From PALSA-1006 sp037140475 (lineage in GTDB: Bacteria; Pseudomonadota; Gammaproteobacteria; Burkholderiales; Gallionellaceae), in the NCBI GenBank assembly GCA_037140475.1, contig JBAXEJ010000070.1, positions 1 through 10,397 of the forward strand: 10,397 nucleotides of DNA, read 5' to 3'. Positions within the stretch are counted from its first letter, which is position 1, and each line of letters begins with the position of its first letter. Of the stretch, positions 1 through 7,598 are shown piece by piece. Position numbers and translations under genes: made by a program. The notes beneath the pieces were generated by a model. It ran no database searches, was not told the DNA's origin, and worked only from the letters and a program-made list of their open reading frames with translations.

Positions 1-117
1 CACATACCCACACTAATCGGTTGTTTTATTTAAATTTTAAAGAACTTTTTACTTCTCTCTCATGCAGCCTTGGCCGCGAAGAGGTGCGCATTATATAGAT
101 CGACGATTTTCCGTCAA
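1..117 (-). promoter_or_regulatory. rRNA operon promoter and antitermination leader (reads leftwards)
   Basis: Read on the minus strand, this is a typical rrn P1 promoter and leader. A -35 TTGACG (112-117) and a perfect -10 TATAAT (90-95) are separated by 16 bp, the short spacing typical of rRNA promoters. A GC-rich discriminator (GCGCACC) follows, as in stringently controlled promoters. Downstream come a boxB-like hairpin with 5-bp arms (64-77), a boxA-like TTCTTTAAAATTT (32-44) and a boxC-like GTGTGGG (7-13), in the order of known rRNA antitermination leaders. The 16S gene itself is not in the window; its presence just to the left is inferred. Transcription probably starts near position 83-85. 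No coding sequence was seen here. Confidence 0.85.
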
Positions 118-140
118 GCACTTTGTTAAAAAAAATTTGC
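118..140 (-). promoter_or_regulatory. A/T-rich UP element of the rRNA promoter
   Basis: Directly upstream of the rRNA -35 box (minus strand) is a run of A and T centred on 122-138, read as AAATTTTTTTTAAC. This is where RNA polymerase alpha subunits bind at strong rRNA promoters. The same bases lie about 60-80 bp upstream of the tsaD start, so the two divergent transcription units share the segment. The role is inferred from position and composition. Confidence 0.55.
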
Positions 141-199
141 GGTGTTGTTACAGAGAGATGAAACGTACAATTCCGTCGCCTTTGAAATGGATCAAATTA

Positions 200-1222
200 A
201 TGACAATTACTCTCGGCATTGAATCTTCCTGTGATGAAACGGGTGTCGCGCTCTATCACTCCGAGCACGGCCTGCTGGCACATACCCTCCATTCGCAAAT
301 TGCCCTACACAATGAATATGGCGGCGTTGTGCCTGAACTCGCATCTCGCGATCACGTGCGTTACGCACTACCATTGATTCGCCAAGTTTTAAAACAAGCC
401 GACTGCTCACTACAGGACATCAACGCAATCGCTTTCACGCAAGGCCCCGGATTGTCCGGTGCGTTGCTCGTTGGCGCTGGCGTGGCCTGCTCATTGGCTT
501 ATGCACTCAACATTCCCACTATCGCCATCCATCATCTAGAGGGGCACTTGCTCTCTCCTCTCCTTTCGACACCTGCACCTGAATTTCCATTCGTTGCATT
601 ATTGGTTTCTGGCGGGCACACACAGTTAATGCGCGTTGATGGCGTTGGTCGCTACACCTTGTTAGGTGAAACACTAGACGACGCAGCGGGAGAGGCCTTC
701 GACAAAAGTGCAAAATTACTAGGACTAGACTATCCGGGAGGCGCATTACTTTCCAAACTTGCAGAGCATGGTGTAGAGGGTCGCTTCAAACTTCCACGCC
801 CAATGTTGCACAGCGGCAATTTGGATTTCAGCTTTAGCGGACTCAAGACCGCCGTTTTAGTGACCACACAGCAGAATGAACTCAACGATCAAACCAAGGC
901 CGACATCGCGCTTGCCGCTCAATCGGCCATTGTTGATGTACTCGTTAGCAAATCACTCTCAGCGCTAAAACAAACCGAACTCAGCCAACTGGTCATCGCT
1001 GGCGGCGTTGGCGCCAATCAGGCACTACGCACGCAACTAAACTTAGCCTCACAAAAACGAGGATTCAAAGTGTTCTATCCTGATTTGGAATTTTGCACCG
1101 ACAACGGCGCGATGATTGCCTTTGCAGGCGCAATGCGAATGAAACAACAAGCTGCCCAACGCGACTATCGCTTTAACGTTAAACCGCGCTGGGATTTACA
1201 GCAACTCAATCAGGTAGATTGA
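200..1222 (+). CDS. tsaD: tRNA N6-adenosine threonylcarbamoyltransferase TsaD
   Basis: TsaD transfers the threonylcarbamoyl group from threonylcarbamoyl-AMP to A37 of ANN-decoding tRNAs, working in the cytoplasm with TsaB and TsaE. The protein is 340 residues, the normal family length. Visible motifs are the N-terminal GIESSCDETG (6-15), the metal-binding histidines H111 and H115 in HHLEGH, LLVSGGHTQL (134-143), GETLDDAAGEAFDKSAKLLG (156-175), FSGLKTAV (212-219), AGGVGANQALR (267-277) and the late metal ligand D301 in CTDNGAMIAFAG. The frame is open back to 62, but family members begin just before GIESS, so the ATG at 200 is chosen; only a weak GGAT precedes it. A possible promoter is TTGTTA (145-150) and TACAAT (166-171), though the 15-bp spacing is short. 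It is divergent from an rRNA promoter, and its last 13 bases overlap the convergent plsY. Confidence 0.97.
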   Translation: MTITLGIESSCDETGVALYHSEHGLLAHTLHSQIALHNEYGGVVPELASRDHVRYALPLIRQVLKQADCSLQDINAIAFTQGPGLSGALLVGAGVACSLAYALNIPTIAIHHLEGHLLSPLLSTPAPEFPFVALLVSGGHTQLMRVDGVGRYTLLGETLDDAAGEAFDKSAKLLGLDYPGGALLSKLAEHGVEGRFKLPRPMLHSGNLDFSFSGLKTAVLVTTQQNELNDQTKADIALAAQSAIVDVLVSKSLSALKQTELSQLVIAGGVGANQALRTQLNLASQKRGFKVFYPDLEFCTDNGAMIAFAGAMRMKQQAAQRDYRFNVKPRWDLQQLNQVD

Positions 1223-1827
1223 GACTCCTTTTTCTTACCGATTTTACTTTCTTTACCCGTCATCAAATTTTGAATATTGCTCTTGTGACGCCAGATCAGC
1301 AGCATCGACATAATTACTGTTGCCAGCACCAGCTCAGGCCGCAAATGAAGCAACATCGCAAACACTGGAGCCGCAATCGCTGCCACCAGCGCAGCCAATG
1401 AAGAGTAGCGAAACACCGCCGCCACAAATAACCAAATCAGCAACACACCCAAGCCCATCCAAACACTCAGTGCCAACAACACCCCCAGTGCTGTCGCGAC
1501 ACCCTTGCCGCCCTTAAATTTAAGAAAGATGGGAAATACGTGCCCGAGAAAAACGGCTAATGCAACCAGTGCAATAATCAACAAACCTTGCCCATCGTGC
1601 GGCGCGAAACGAATTGCCAGAAATACTGCCAACCAACCTTTGGTTGCATCACCTAACAACGTCAGCGCTGCCGCAGCTTTTTTACCACTACGCAACACAT
1701 TGGTCGCGCCTGGATTGCCAGAACCGTAACTACGCGGATCAGCCAGACCAAAAGCCTTACTCATCAACACCGCAAAAGAAACCGAGCCCAATAGATAGGC
1801 GAGTACAACAAAAACTAGGGTCATCAT
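1210..1827 (-). CDS. plsY: Glycerol-3-phosphate acyltransferase PlsY
   Basis: PlsY is an inner-membrane enzyme that moves an acyl group from acyl-phosphate (made by PlsX) to glycerol-3-phosphate, the first step of phospholipid synthesis. The 205-residue protein is hydrophobic with about five to six membrane segments. It carries the family loops: GSGNPGATNVLR (35-46), GHVFPIFLKFKGGKGVAT (95-112, a glycine-rich phosphate-binding stretch) and the C-terminal RHKSNIQNLMTGKESK (180-195). The tail is basic (KIGKKKES). Two ATG codons stand in tandem (1827 and 1824); TAAGGT upstream fits either. A possible promoter on this strand is TTGGTT (1880-1885) and TAAAAT (1856-1861) with 18-bp spacing, inside the gap shared with divergent folB. 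The 3' end overlaps tsaD by 13 bp, leaving no room for an ordinary terminator between them. Confidence 0.96.
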   Translation of the reverse strand: MMTLVFVVLAYLLGSVSFAVLMSKAFGLADPRSYGSGNPGATNVLRSGKKAAAALTLLGDATKGWLAVFLAIRFAPHDGQGLLIIALVALAVFLGHVFPIFLKFKGGKGVATALGVLLALSVWMGLGVLLIWLFVAAVFRYSSLAALVAAIAAPVFAMLLHLRPELVLATVIMSMLLIWRHKSNIQNLMTGKESKIGKKKESQST

Positions 1828-1903
1828 GTGGAATACCTTAAAATGCGAGCGGTGGATTTTACTCGAATGCCAACACTACAACCAAACGCTGTTTCAACGA
1901 CCT

Positions 1904-2260
1904 ATGGACATCATTTTTTTACGCGAACTCAAAATCGACACCCTCATTGGCGTATATGAATGGGAAAAGCGCGTACCACAGGCTTTGCAAATTGATTTAG
2001 AAATCGCGCTACCGAATAGTCTCGCATGCCAGACAGACAACATTGACGACGCACTCGATTACTCAAAAATTGTGCAACACATCAAGGACGTCTTGGCTAC
2101 TCGACACTTCAACCTACTCGAAGCATTAGCTGAACACATTGCGCAGATTATTTTGACTGACTTCAACGCGCCTTGGGTTAAGGTCAATGTGGCTAAGCTT
2201 CAAGCCATTCGCGGCAGCAAGATGGTGGGGATTGGCATTGAGCGCTCTCAACTCAAATAG
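1904..2260 (+). CDS. folB: Dihydroneopterin aldolase FolB
   Basis: FolB converts 7,8-dihydroneopterin to 6-hydroxymethyl-7,8-dihydropterin and glycolaldehyde in folate synthesis; it is a cytoplasmic homo-oligomer. From the ATG at 1904 the protein is 118 residues, the usual size. It opens with the typical MDIIFLRELKIDTLIGVYEW; E21 in YEWEK matches the pterin-binding glutamate region, DDALDYSKIV (48-57) is the conserved substrate-site segment, and K98 in VAKLQAIRG aligns with the catalytic lysine. The usual proline after that lysine is leucine here. It ends with the characteristic VGIGIER. The frame is open upstream to 1826, but those residues are unlike FolB and start beside the plsY start, so they are not used. 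No strong ribosome binding site is seen. The 3' end overlaps the convergent membrane-protein gene by 8 bp. Confidence 0.95.
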   Translation: MDIIFLRELKIDTLIGVYEWEKRVPQALQIDLEIALPNSLACQTDNIDDALDYSKIVQHIKDVLATRHFNLLEALAEHIAQIILTDFNAPWVKVNVAKLQAIRGSKMVGIGIERSQLK

Positions 2261-2843
2261 TCTTCGTTCTAAACTTTCGCACTCCTTGCTGAATCAAAAC
2301 AACCAGCGCGTAAATAGACACCCACGGATCCAGCAGATAATCCCAAAGGTTATTTGACTCATACCAACCAAAGCTCCAGGCTAACACCGCCAGCGAAATG
2401 CTCAGCGCGATCAGGGTGAATTGTTTGAGCCAAGCGACTACCGCGATCAACAACAGCAACGCAATAAACCAAACATTTCCAAAGCCCAAGCGATAGGGGT
2501 CGAACATGCCAAAACCTAACGCGAAGGGATAAAACGCAAAAGCGGTGATTGCGATGAAAGTTAGCCCCTCCCCTCTCGCTAATCCTCGCCCAACAATGGG
2601 AAAGGAAACGTACGGTAGCGCCAACAGCAGTAGCGTGGTAACGCTCAAATCGCCGGTCACGCCTCGCAAAAACTCAGCAATTGACAATCCACCCAGCGGT
2701 ACAGACACCGCAATGAGCACAACTCCAGTCAGCACCACTTTTGCTCGGCTTGAGATGCGATAAAAATCCATATATCTAAATATAAACATATAGATAGAAA
2801 ATATTACCCCAGACAACCCTGTGATATCAGTGAAGTGCATCAT
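2253..2843 (-). CDS. Unrecognised multi-pass membrane protein, last gene of the glycan cluster
   Basis: I do not recognise a family. The 196-residue protein is strongly hydrophobic, with about six to seven likely membrane segments (near residues 9-28, 34-57, 66-86, 93-110, 122-138, 140-158 and 168-186) and short polar loops. The C-terminus is basic (RKFRTKTI). Aromatic clusters such as SFGWYESNNLWDYLLDPW (155-172) lie between the last segments. The start is one of two tandem ATG codons (2843, 2840), overlapping the end of the sialidase-like gene by 17 nt. No good ribosome binding site is visible, which suggests translation coupled to that gene; internal ATGs at 2789 and 2771 are alternatives. 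Its place as the fifth gene of a tightly overlapping cluster suggests a partner of the upstream glycosyltransferases and sialidase-like protein, but that is context only. Confidence 0.8.
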   Translation of the reverse strand: MMHFTDITGLSGVIFSIYMFIFRYMDFYRISSRAKVVLTGVVLIAVSVPLGGLSIAEFLRGVTGDLSVTTLLLLALPYVSFPIVGRGLARGEGLTFIAITAFAFYPFALGFGMFDPYRLGFGNVWFIALLLLIAVVAWLKQFTLIALSISLAVLAWSFGWYESNNLWDYLLDPWVSIYALVVLIQQGVRKFRTKTI

Positions 2844-4140
2844 GCGCGTGTTTTTCTAGCTGCTGATCTAGCCATGCCTGGTTAAAAGTAAGGTGTTTAA
2901 TGAAGGTGCGATTCCATGTGTAGACCAGATGAAAATCACCACTTTGTGTTTGAATTAAATAGGGATAAGAAAATTCGTAGCGACACTTCCCTTCCTTGCA
3001 CACAGTAAGCCTGGTTGACTCAATAGATTGCTCAAGATGACTTTTCGCAGCGGCATCGCTCTGGGCAATAAGCGTTTTTATATTTCGCAGGTAACTTACT
3101 TCATCTGCCTGTGCGCTCGCCGCGATTTGATCTTCTAAGCGCTGCACTTCGCGCCATGTAACACCTTTGTCAGCTGAGAGCATTAATGACAGTGCATCGC
3201 GCCCATGGTCTAAATTATTCAACACAGCCAACATACGCCCATCCGGCAAAGTCACGCCAGTGACCGCTGAATCCGGATTCGGCAACGCTGATTTCATTGC
3301 CGGCGTCCAGCTTTGTCCGGCGTCTTGCGTACTGACTACAACCACACGATGCGGCTCTGCAGCACCTGAGTAACGCATCAACATTTGCGCGGACTGTGCA
3401 TTTTGTATGAATGCCACAGGTTGCAGGGTGCCCTTCCCTCCCCCTGCTAAGCGTTGCTTATCCAGCACCACGCCTTGTGGACTGACCCGCAATATCTCGG
3501 CGAATTTACTGATAAATTCGTGATAAACCGGCAAGCCAATCGTGCCATCACCATATAAAAAAGGGGCGCCTTTAACTAACGTGCTGATATTCAAAAAAGG
3601 TGAGGTTACCAATCGACGAGGCTCGCTCCAGGTTGCGCCTTCATCGCCAGAGGTTACCGTGGTGATTGAGCTACCCGCCCAGCCTCCCATTGATACCGTG
3701 ACGTAGAACATACGCAAACGGCCATCTTGTTGACGCACCACAACAGGGTTGCCCAGCTTGCCAACGTAGCGATGTAAAGCGCGCTGAGTATGCTCACGGG
3801 TCGTGGCAATTTCTTCTGCACTCCACTGCGATTTTTGTGGGTCAAAAACCGCGCTGTGAATCGCGACATCTTTTGCGCCTTCGCGACTTCCCGAAAACCA
3901 GAAAGCACGAATACGCCCATCTTTTAATTCGATAGAAGAGGCCGCATGCACCTGCACCAATTGTTTTGATGATACAAAATGAGTTTCAAATCGAGCGGTT
4001 AATTGGCTCGCACAAATAGGAGATGAATCTTGAAATTTTGAGGGAACTACAAGGTTAGCAGCCTTATAAAATGCGGCCACAAACGCGATGAATACCACAA
4101 ACAAAAGTTTGCTTCTCTTTGCAAACAACCGGCGCAACAT
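2827..4140 (-). CDS. Membrane-anchored sialidase-like (BNR/Asp-box) protein
   Basis: This belongs to the predicted-neuraminidase family (BNR_2 type beta-propeller). From the ATG at 4140 it has 437 residues. A basic start (MLRRLFAKRSK) and one hydrophobic helix (about 12-32) point to a signal anchor with the rest in the periplasm. Three Asp-boxes of the form S/T-x-D-x-G-x-S/T-W are visible at about 164-171, 271-278 and 322-329. Other family segments are WFSGSREGAKD, LPNPDS, LPDGRMLAVLNN and the C-terminal EFSYPYLIQ and YTWNR. Arginines in SGSREG, LMRYSG and HGRDAL are candidate active-site residues, but no classical FRIP motif is seen, so sialic-acid cleavage is not assured. A helical insert of about 50 residues with two cysteines precedes EFSYP. 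The stop of the upstream gene and this ATG form TGATG, with AAGGAA upstream; a GTG at 4149 is the alternative start. Confidence 0.87.
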   Translation of the reverse strand: MLRRLFAKRSKLLFVVFIAFVAAFYKAANLVVPSKFQDSSPICASQLTARFETHFVSSKQLVQVHAASSIELKDGRIRAFWFSGSREGAKDVAIHSAVFDPQKSQWSAEEIATTREHTQRALHRYVGKLGNPVVVRQQDGRLRMFYVTVSMGGWAGSSITTVTSGDEGATWSEPRRLVTSPFLNISTLVKGAPFLYGDGTIGLPVYHEFISKFAEILRVSPQGVVLDKQRLAGGGKGTLQPVAFIQNAQSAQMLMRYSGAAEPHRVVVVSTQDAGQSWTPAMKSALPNPDSAVTGVTLPDGRMLAVLNNLDHGRDALSLMLSADKGVTWREVQRLEDQIAASAQADEVSYLRNIKTLIAQSDAAAKSHLEQSIESTRLTVCKEGKCRYEFSYPYLIQTQSGDFHLVYTWNRTFIKHLTFNQAWLDQQLEKHAHDALH

Positions 4141-5870
4141 CAGCGACACGCTTCCTTCAACGGACGAGCCAACATAGTATGCGGTGATTCGATCAACAAC
4201 TCTTTAGCAAAAAGTTGCTGAAAAACTTCACCCTTAAGTATTTTTTGAATTTCCTCAGAGCTGTGGCGGCTGCGAATCTCTAAACGCTGTCCAATCACTT
4301 TGCAGCCTTCACACTTTTCTTGCAGGGGCATTTGGACTGCAAACAAAGGATATTGAGCCGACAACTCTCCCACACTTTGCTCAGGAGGCGACACATAACC
4401 ATGCACTTGCGCACCAGGTAGCAAGAAGCGATAACCTTCATCGACTGCTCTAAAGTTACAAGGCGTCCACACCTCTTTGCCTTTGGCGTAGCGTTGTGCC
4501 TCTGCACTAAAATTCCCAGCCGCGCCATCAAACGGGCGCAAGAACGCCGCTAACGCCAGGAATACCAACAAGGCCACAACGCTCAGCAACGCACGCGTGT
4601 AACGACTCCAAAAAACTGCCAGCAACGTCAACACTGCTGTAACTATTAGCAACATCCAATAAGTGCGGCCATACAGCTCGGCGGCAGGAAACTCGGCCTG
4701 CAAGCGCCAAGACAAAAAGGCAATGAGTCCAAGCACAGTGCCTGCGAATAACAAACTCAGCACAAAAGAAGCGCGCCCAATACGCTGCCAACTCAGTGCA
4801 CACAACACTGCCAAGCCCGGCATAGCCTCTAGTAAATAACGCGCAGTGCGCTGGCTCGGAACAGTGAACACAACGAACAACACCGCCATCCATATCCACA
4901 ACATTTTTTCGGCATCACTTAACAAGGCACGCCTGCGATAAGAACTCCAAAATACCGCAATGACAGGAAAGGCCAACAAGCCTGCATTCATCGGGTAGCC
5001 GATCAACAGCGCCCAGACGCTACTACCGCCCCACAATAAATTTCCTAGATAACTACCCGAGCGCGGATCAAATTTGCCTGCGTTCTCCCCCACAATAAAT
5101 TCGCGCCACACGGCTTGCGGGTCGGGATCAAACACAAACCACAGACCAAACAAGGCCAGCGAAACCACCACCGTGACCGCCACTTTCCATGCATCTCTAA
5201 ACAGGAATGCTTGCAAACGATAATCGCGCTGATGCAAATACCACCACGAGAGCGCAAGACTCACTGGTGCAACTAAAGCAAAAGATTTGTACAGCAGGCC
5301 GATGCCGATTTCGACACCCAGCAATACAGGCACAATCAAACGCGAATCAAATGCGGTGGAACGCCAATACAGCAAGGTGAAGAACGGCAAGAAGAACCAG
5401 AACACCTCAGCCGGATTAACAAGGAAAGGTCGGCCAAAACGATAAGTGCTAAAAAAAGCCAGATAGGTAAGCGCCGCGATAAAGCCGGTTTCCAAAGGGT
5501 CATCACCGGTCTCACCTTGATTTCTCGCCAAGCGTTGCGCTAAAAAAAACACCAGCAACGCAGTGAGTAAGGTGTAAATCACACTCGGGTAGCGCAAATT
5601 CCACAAGGTCCATTCATGCCCCCAATGCGTCGAGGCAATGCCCTGCCAAAACAACAAGGGCGGCTTGGTATTACGCATGTCTTGCAACTGCGACTGCAAG
5701 GGCAGCAAATGACCACTGTCCGCAGTAAGCCGAGTGATATGCGCATACACCAGTTCATCACCATTCTTCGGAATATGCTGACTATCAAGCGCATAAAAAT
5801 AGGTAAACACCGCCAGCAAAATGGCCAGCGCGTAGAACGCAAAACGGAAAGGCGTCTCCTTAGGCAGCAT
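4140..5870 (-). CDS. PMT-type (GT39/ArnT-like) integral membrane glycosyltransferase
   Basis: Enzymes of this superfamily use a polyprenyl-phosphate sugar and transfer the sugar on the periplasmic side to lipid A, other lipids or proteins. From the ATG at 5870 the protein has 576 residues. The first helix (about 11-29) is followed by the periplasmic loop with the acidic pair D38-E39 in NGDELVYAH, where the catalytic aspartate lies in the family, and the NTKPPLLFWQG motif (67-77). About 12 further hydrophobic segments follow, with RTARYLLEAMPGLAVL (341-356) as in ArnT relatives, and then a soluble C-terminal domain from about 450 containing CEGC (520-523). The frame extends to a TTG at 5924 inside gtrA, but this lacks family similarity. 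The start overlaps gtrA by 11 nt and the stop overlaps the next start by one base. The acceptor and sugar are unknown. Confidence 0.88.
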   Translation of the reverse strand: MLPKETPFRFAFYALAILLAVFTYFYALDSQHIPKNGDELVYAHITRLTADSGHLLPLQSQLQDMRNTKPPLLFWQGIASTHWGHEWTLWNLRYPSVIYTLLTALLVFFLAQRLARNQGETGDDPLETGFIAALTYLAFFSTYRFGRPFLVNPAEVFWFFLPFFTLLYWRSTAFDSRLIVPVLLGVEIGIGLLYKSFALVAPVSLALSWWYLHQRDYRLQAFLFRDAWKVAVTVVVSLALFGLWFVFDPDPQAVWREFIVGENAGKFDPRSGSYLGNLLWGGSSVWALLIGYPMNAGLLAFPVIAVFWSSYRRRALLSDAEKMLWIWMAVLFVVFTVPSQRTARYLLEAMPGLAVLCALSWQRIGRASFVLSLLFAGTVLGLIAFLSWRLQAEFPAAELYGRTYWMLLIVTAVLTLLAVFWSRYTRALLSVVALLVFLALAAFLRPFDGAAGNFSAEAQRYAKGKEVWTPCNFRAVDEGYRFLLPGAQVHGYVSPPEQSVGELSAQYPLFAVQMPLQEKCEGCKVIGQRLEIRSRHSSEEIQKILKGEVFQQLFAKELLIESPHTMLARPLKEACR

Positions 5871-6381
5871 CTTCTTTTGAATTTTTGCTGACGGGCGAGG
5901 TAGGCAACATCTTGACGCGGCCAAAGGTCCAAATATCGTTCAATACAAAGTTGACTACGCTGGTGACCACGATGGCAATAAAGTTTGCAACGAGATAATA
6001 AACATGGGGGGCCATCAAATTAGTAAAGATCACTTGTAGCGCGATGCTCACCCCGCACGACAAGGTGTACTGCCCAAACTGCAACGCCCAAGGTCGGTTG
6101 TAGTGTTGCTTGCGATCTGCCCAAGTCCACAAGCGATTCCAGAAAAAATTATTCAACGTCGCAAAAAATATCGCGAGACCCAACGATAAGTTGAGTCCAA
6201 TCCAATTTACCTCGCCCGGCACATGCGACACATGAAAAATGTATTCTTGCGCGACATACAACACGCCTTGATTGATGACGATTCCCGATGCACCCACCGT
6301 ACCGAATTTTAGAAAACGTTTAGAAAATATTCGGCGCAATATCGAAGCGGCCTTGATTCGAAGATTCAACCCTGATTTCAT
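5860..6381 (-). CDS. GtrA-like small membrane protein
   Basis: GtrA family proteins are four-helix membrane proteins thought to flip polyprenyl-phosphate-linked sugars across the inner membrane for a partner glycosyltransferase. This 173-residue protein shows the family start FLKFGTVGASGIVINQGVLY (23-42), four hydrophobic segments (about 24-46, 59-80, 102-123 and 127-147) and the two recurring aromatic motifs FWNRLWTWADR (80-90) and FVLNDIWTFGR (145-155). Its basic N-terminus (residues 8-22) is longer than usual, and a polar C-terminal tail follows the last motif. The ATG at 6381 overlaps the stop of the GT9 gene by ATGA, a standard coupling arrangement. Placed directly before the PMT-type enzyme, it is a good candidate to supply that enzyme with lipid-linked sugar; this pairing is inferred from order and overlap. 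Confidence 0.92.
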   Translation of the reverse strand: MKSGLNLRIKAASILRRIFSKRFLKFGTVGASGIVINQGVLYVAQEYIFHVSHVPGEVNWIGLNLSLGLAIFFATLNNFFWNRLWTWADRKQHYNRPWALQFGQYTLSCGVSIALQVIFTNLMAPHVYYLVANFIAIVVTSVVNFVLNDIWTFGRVKMLPTSPVSKNSKEDAA

Positions 6382-7598
6382 GCTGCACGCTCCGCACGCA
6401 ATAACTCATGGGACTTTGCCAATACTTGCTCGGGTGTAATTTGCTTCAAGCATTGGTTATTGCCATCACATGGCGAATTGCGGTGATTGTAAGCAGTGAG
6501 GCATGGCGAACAAGAAAGTGCCGTGTACAAGCAATGAATGTTGGGTGCCAAAGGGCTATATAACGCAGGCGTTTCAGGCCCAAAGAACACCAGCGTCGGC
6601 AAACGTGTTAACGCAGAAAACTGCCCCGGCCCACCGTCATTAGTAATCAACAATTCAGCATGATTAAAAATTGCCAGCAGATGACGCACTGATTTTGTGT
6701 AACCGGTGAGATCAATACAACTTTCGTGCGCACAGTGCTTAACGATCTCTTGCGCTAAGGGCTTAGCGTCTGGCAAGCCGATCAATGCCACGGCATATCC
6801 GTCTTTCAACAAAGCATCACACAACAGTTTGTAATATTCAGGTGGCCAAGCGCGAATCGGCAAGAGACCTCCATCGGGATAAACCAGCACTAATTTCTTA
6901 CCTAGCAAAACCGGAAAATCTGCGCGTAATTTTTCACCCACCTGCTGCAATTCCCCCTCGGCGAACTCCAACAAGGGGGGAGCCGATAATTCAACCAACG
7001 CACCTTTAGCAATCGGCGTTCCGTTCGCTTCAATCGCCGCGACCATCGTCATAAACTGTTGCGACAAGTGACGATACGGGTTGTACATCACAGGGTGCGT
7101 TATAAATGAACCGCGATACAAACCCTCTTGGGTATGCGGATGGAAACCAACGCGAACTGGGGCGCCAGAAAGATAAGCAAAGATGCTACTCACCCGAGTA
7201 AATAACTCGCAATCGATGACTACATCAAACTTAAGCGAGCGCATCAAACGAATGGCGTTCAATATGTCAGGTATGAACTGCCCCAGAGATTTATCGTTCA
7301 GCGTAATCACATGCTCACGCGGCATCACGCTCAGCAGGTCTAACACCTCACGATTTTTTGCGAACATTAAAATATGCAAGCTAGCATCGGGGTATTGTTG
7401 CTTGAGCTTGGCGAACATGGGTTGCGCCAACACTAGGCTACCCATTTCGGACAAGAGAATAATCAGAATACGCTTGGGGGTTTCTGCAACGACCGGCGCA
7501 CTAATAAGCACGCACTTGATGCGCTCAAACCACGACAGCAGTCCGCAAATCGGCACGCCTGCGATACGGTCAACTGCCCGTTGAAAATCAATGTTCAA
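6378..7598 (-). CDS. Glycosyltransferase family 9 (heptosyltransferase-type)
   Basis: GT9 enzymes such as WaaC, WaaF and WaaQ move ADP-heptose or related donors onto the lipopolysaccharide core in the cytoplasm. The protein has 406 residues and the two-domain GT-B layout: an N-terminal domain starting at about 42 (KRILIILLSEMGSLVLAQP, the ExGD-type opening changed to SEMGS), then a C-terminal domain with LVLVYPDGG (236-244) and the donor-site stretch ITNDGGPGQFSAL (318-330) followed by LPTLVFFGPETPALYSP. The histidine common after the DxGP motif is glutamine (Q326) here. A cysteine set near the end (C363, C366, C377, C383) matches a pattern common in this family. The first 30 residues may sit on the membrane. 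The start is a TTG at 7598, with GGGA seven bases upstream and a stop codon in frame above it. It heads the five-gene cluster. Substrate not assigned. Confidence 0.88.
   Translation of the reverse strand: MNIDFQRAVDRIAGVPICGLLSWFERIKCVLISAPVVAETPKRILIILLSEMGSLVLAQPMFAKLKQQYPDASLHILMFAKNREVLDLLSVMPREHVITLNDKSLGQFIPDILNAIRLMRSLKFDVVIDCELFTRVSSIFAYLSGAPVRVGFHPHTQEGLYRGSFITHPVMYNPYRHLSQQFMTMVAAIEANGTPIAKGALVELSAPPLLEFAEGELQQVGEKLRADFPVLLGKKLVLVYPDGGLLPIRAWPPEYYKLLCDALLKDGYAVALIGLPDAKPLAQEIVKHCAHESCIDLTGYTKSVRHLLAIFNHAELLITNDGGPGQFSALTRLPTLVFFGPETPALYSPLAPNIHCLYTALSCSPCLTAYNHRNSPCDGNNQCLKQITPEQVLAKSHELLRAERAA

Noticed and set aside
62..199. N-terminal extension of TsaD back to 62
   Set aside because: It would run through the rRNA promoter, and TsaD proteins begin just before the GIESSCDETG motif.
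2772..2796. A/T-rich patch with TATCTA and TAGATA inverted arms as an internal promoter or element
   Set aside because: It falls within codons for a hydrophobic segment (IYMFIFRYMDFY), which explains the composition; no -35 and -10 pair with proper spacing was seen.
5870..5924. N-terminal extension of the PMT-type transferase to a TTG at 5924
   Set aside because: The added residues (MAASRCCLPRPSAKIQKK) lie within gtrA and have no membrane or family character; the ATG at 5870 sits correctly before the first helix.
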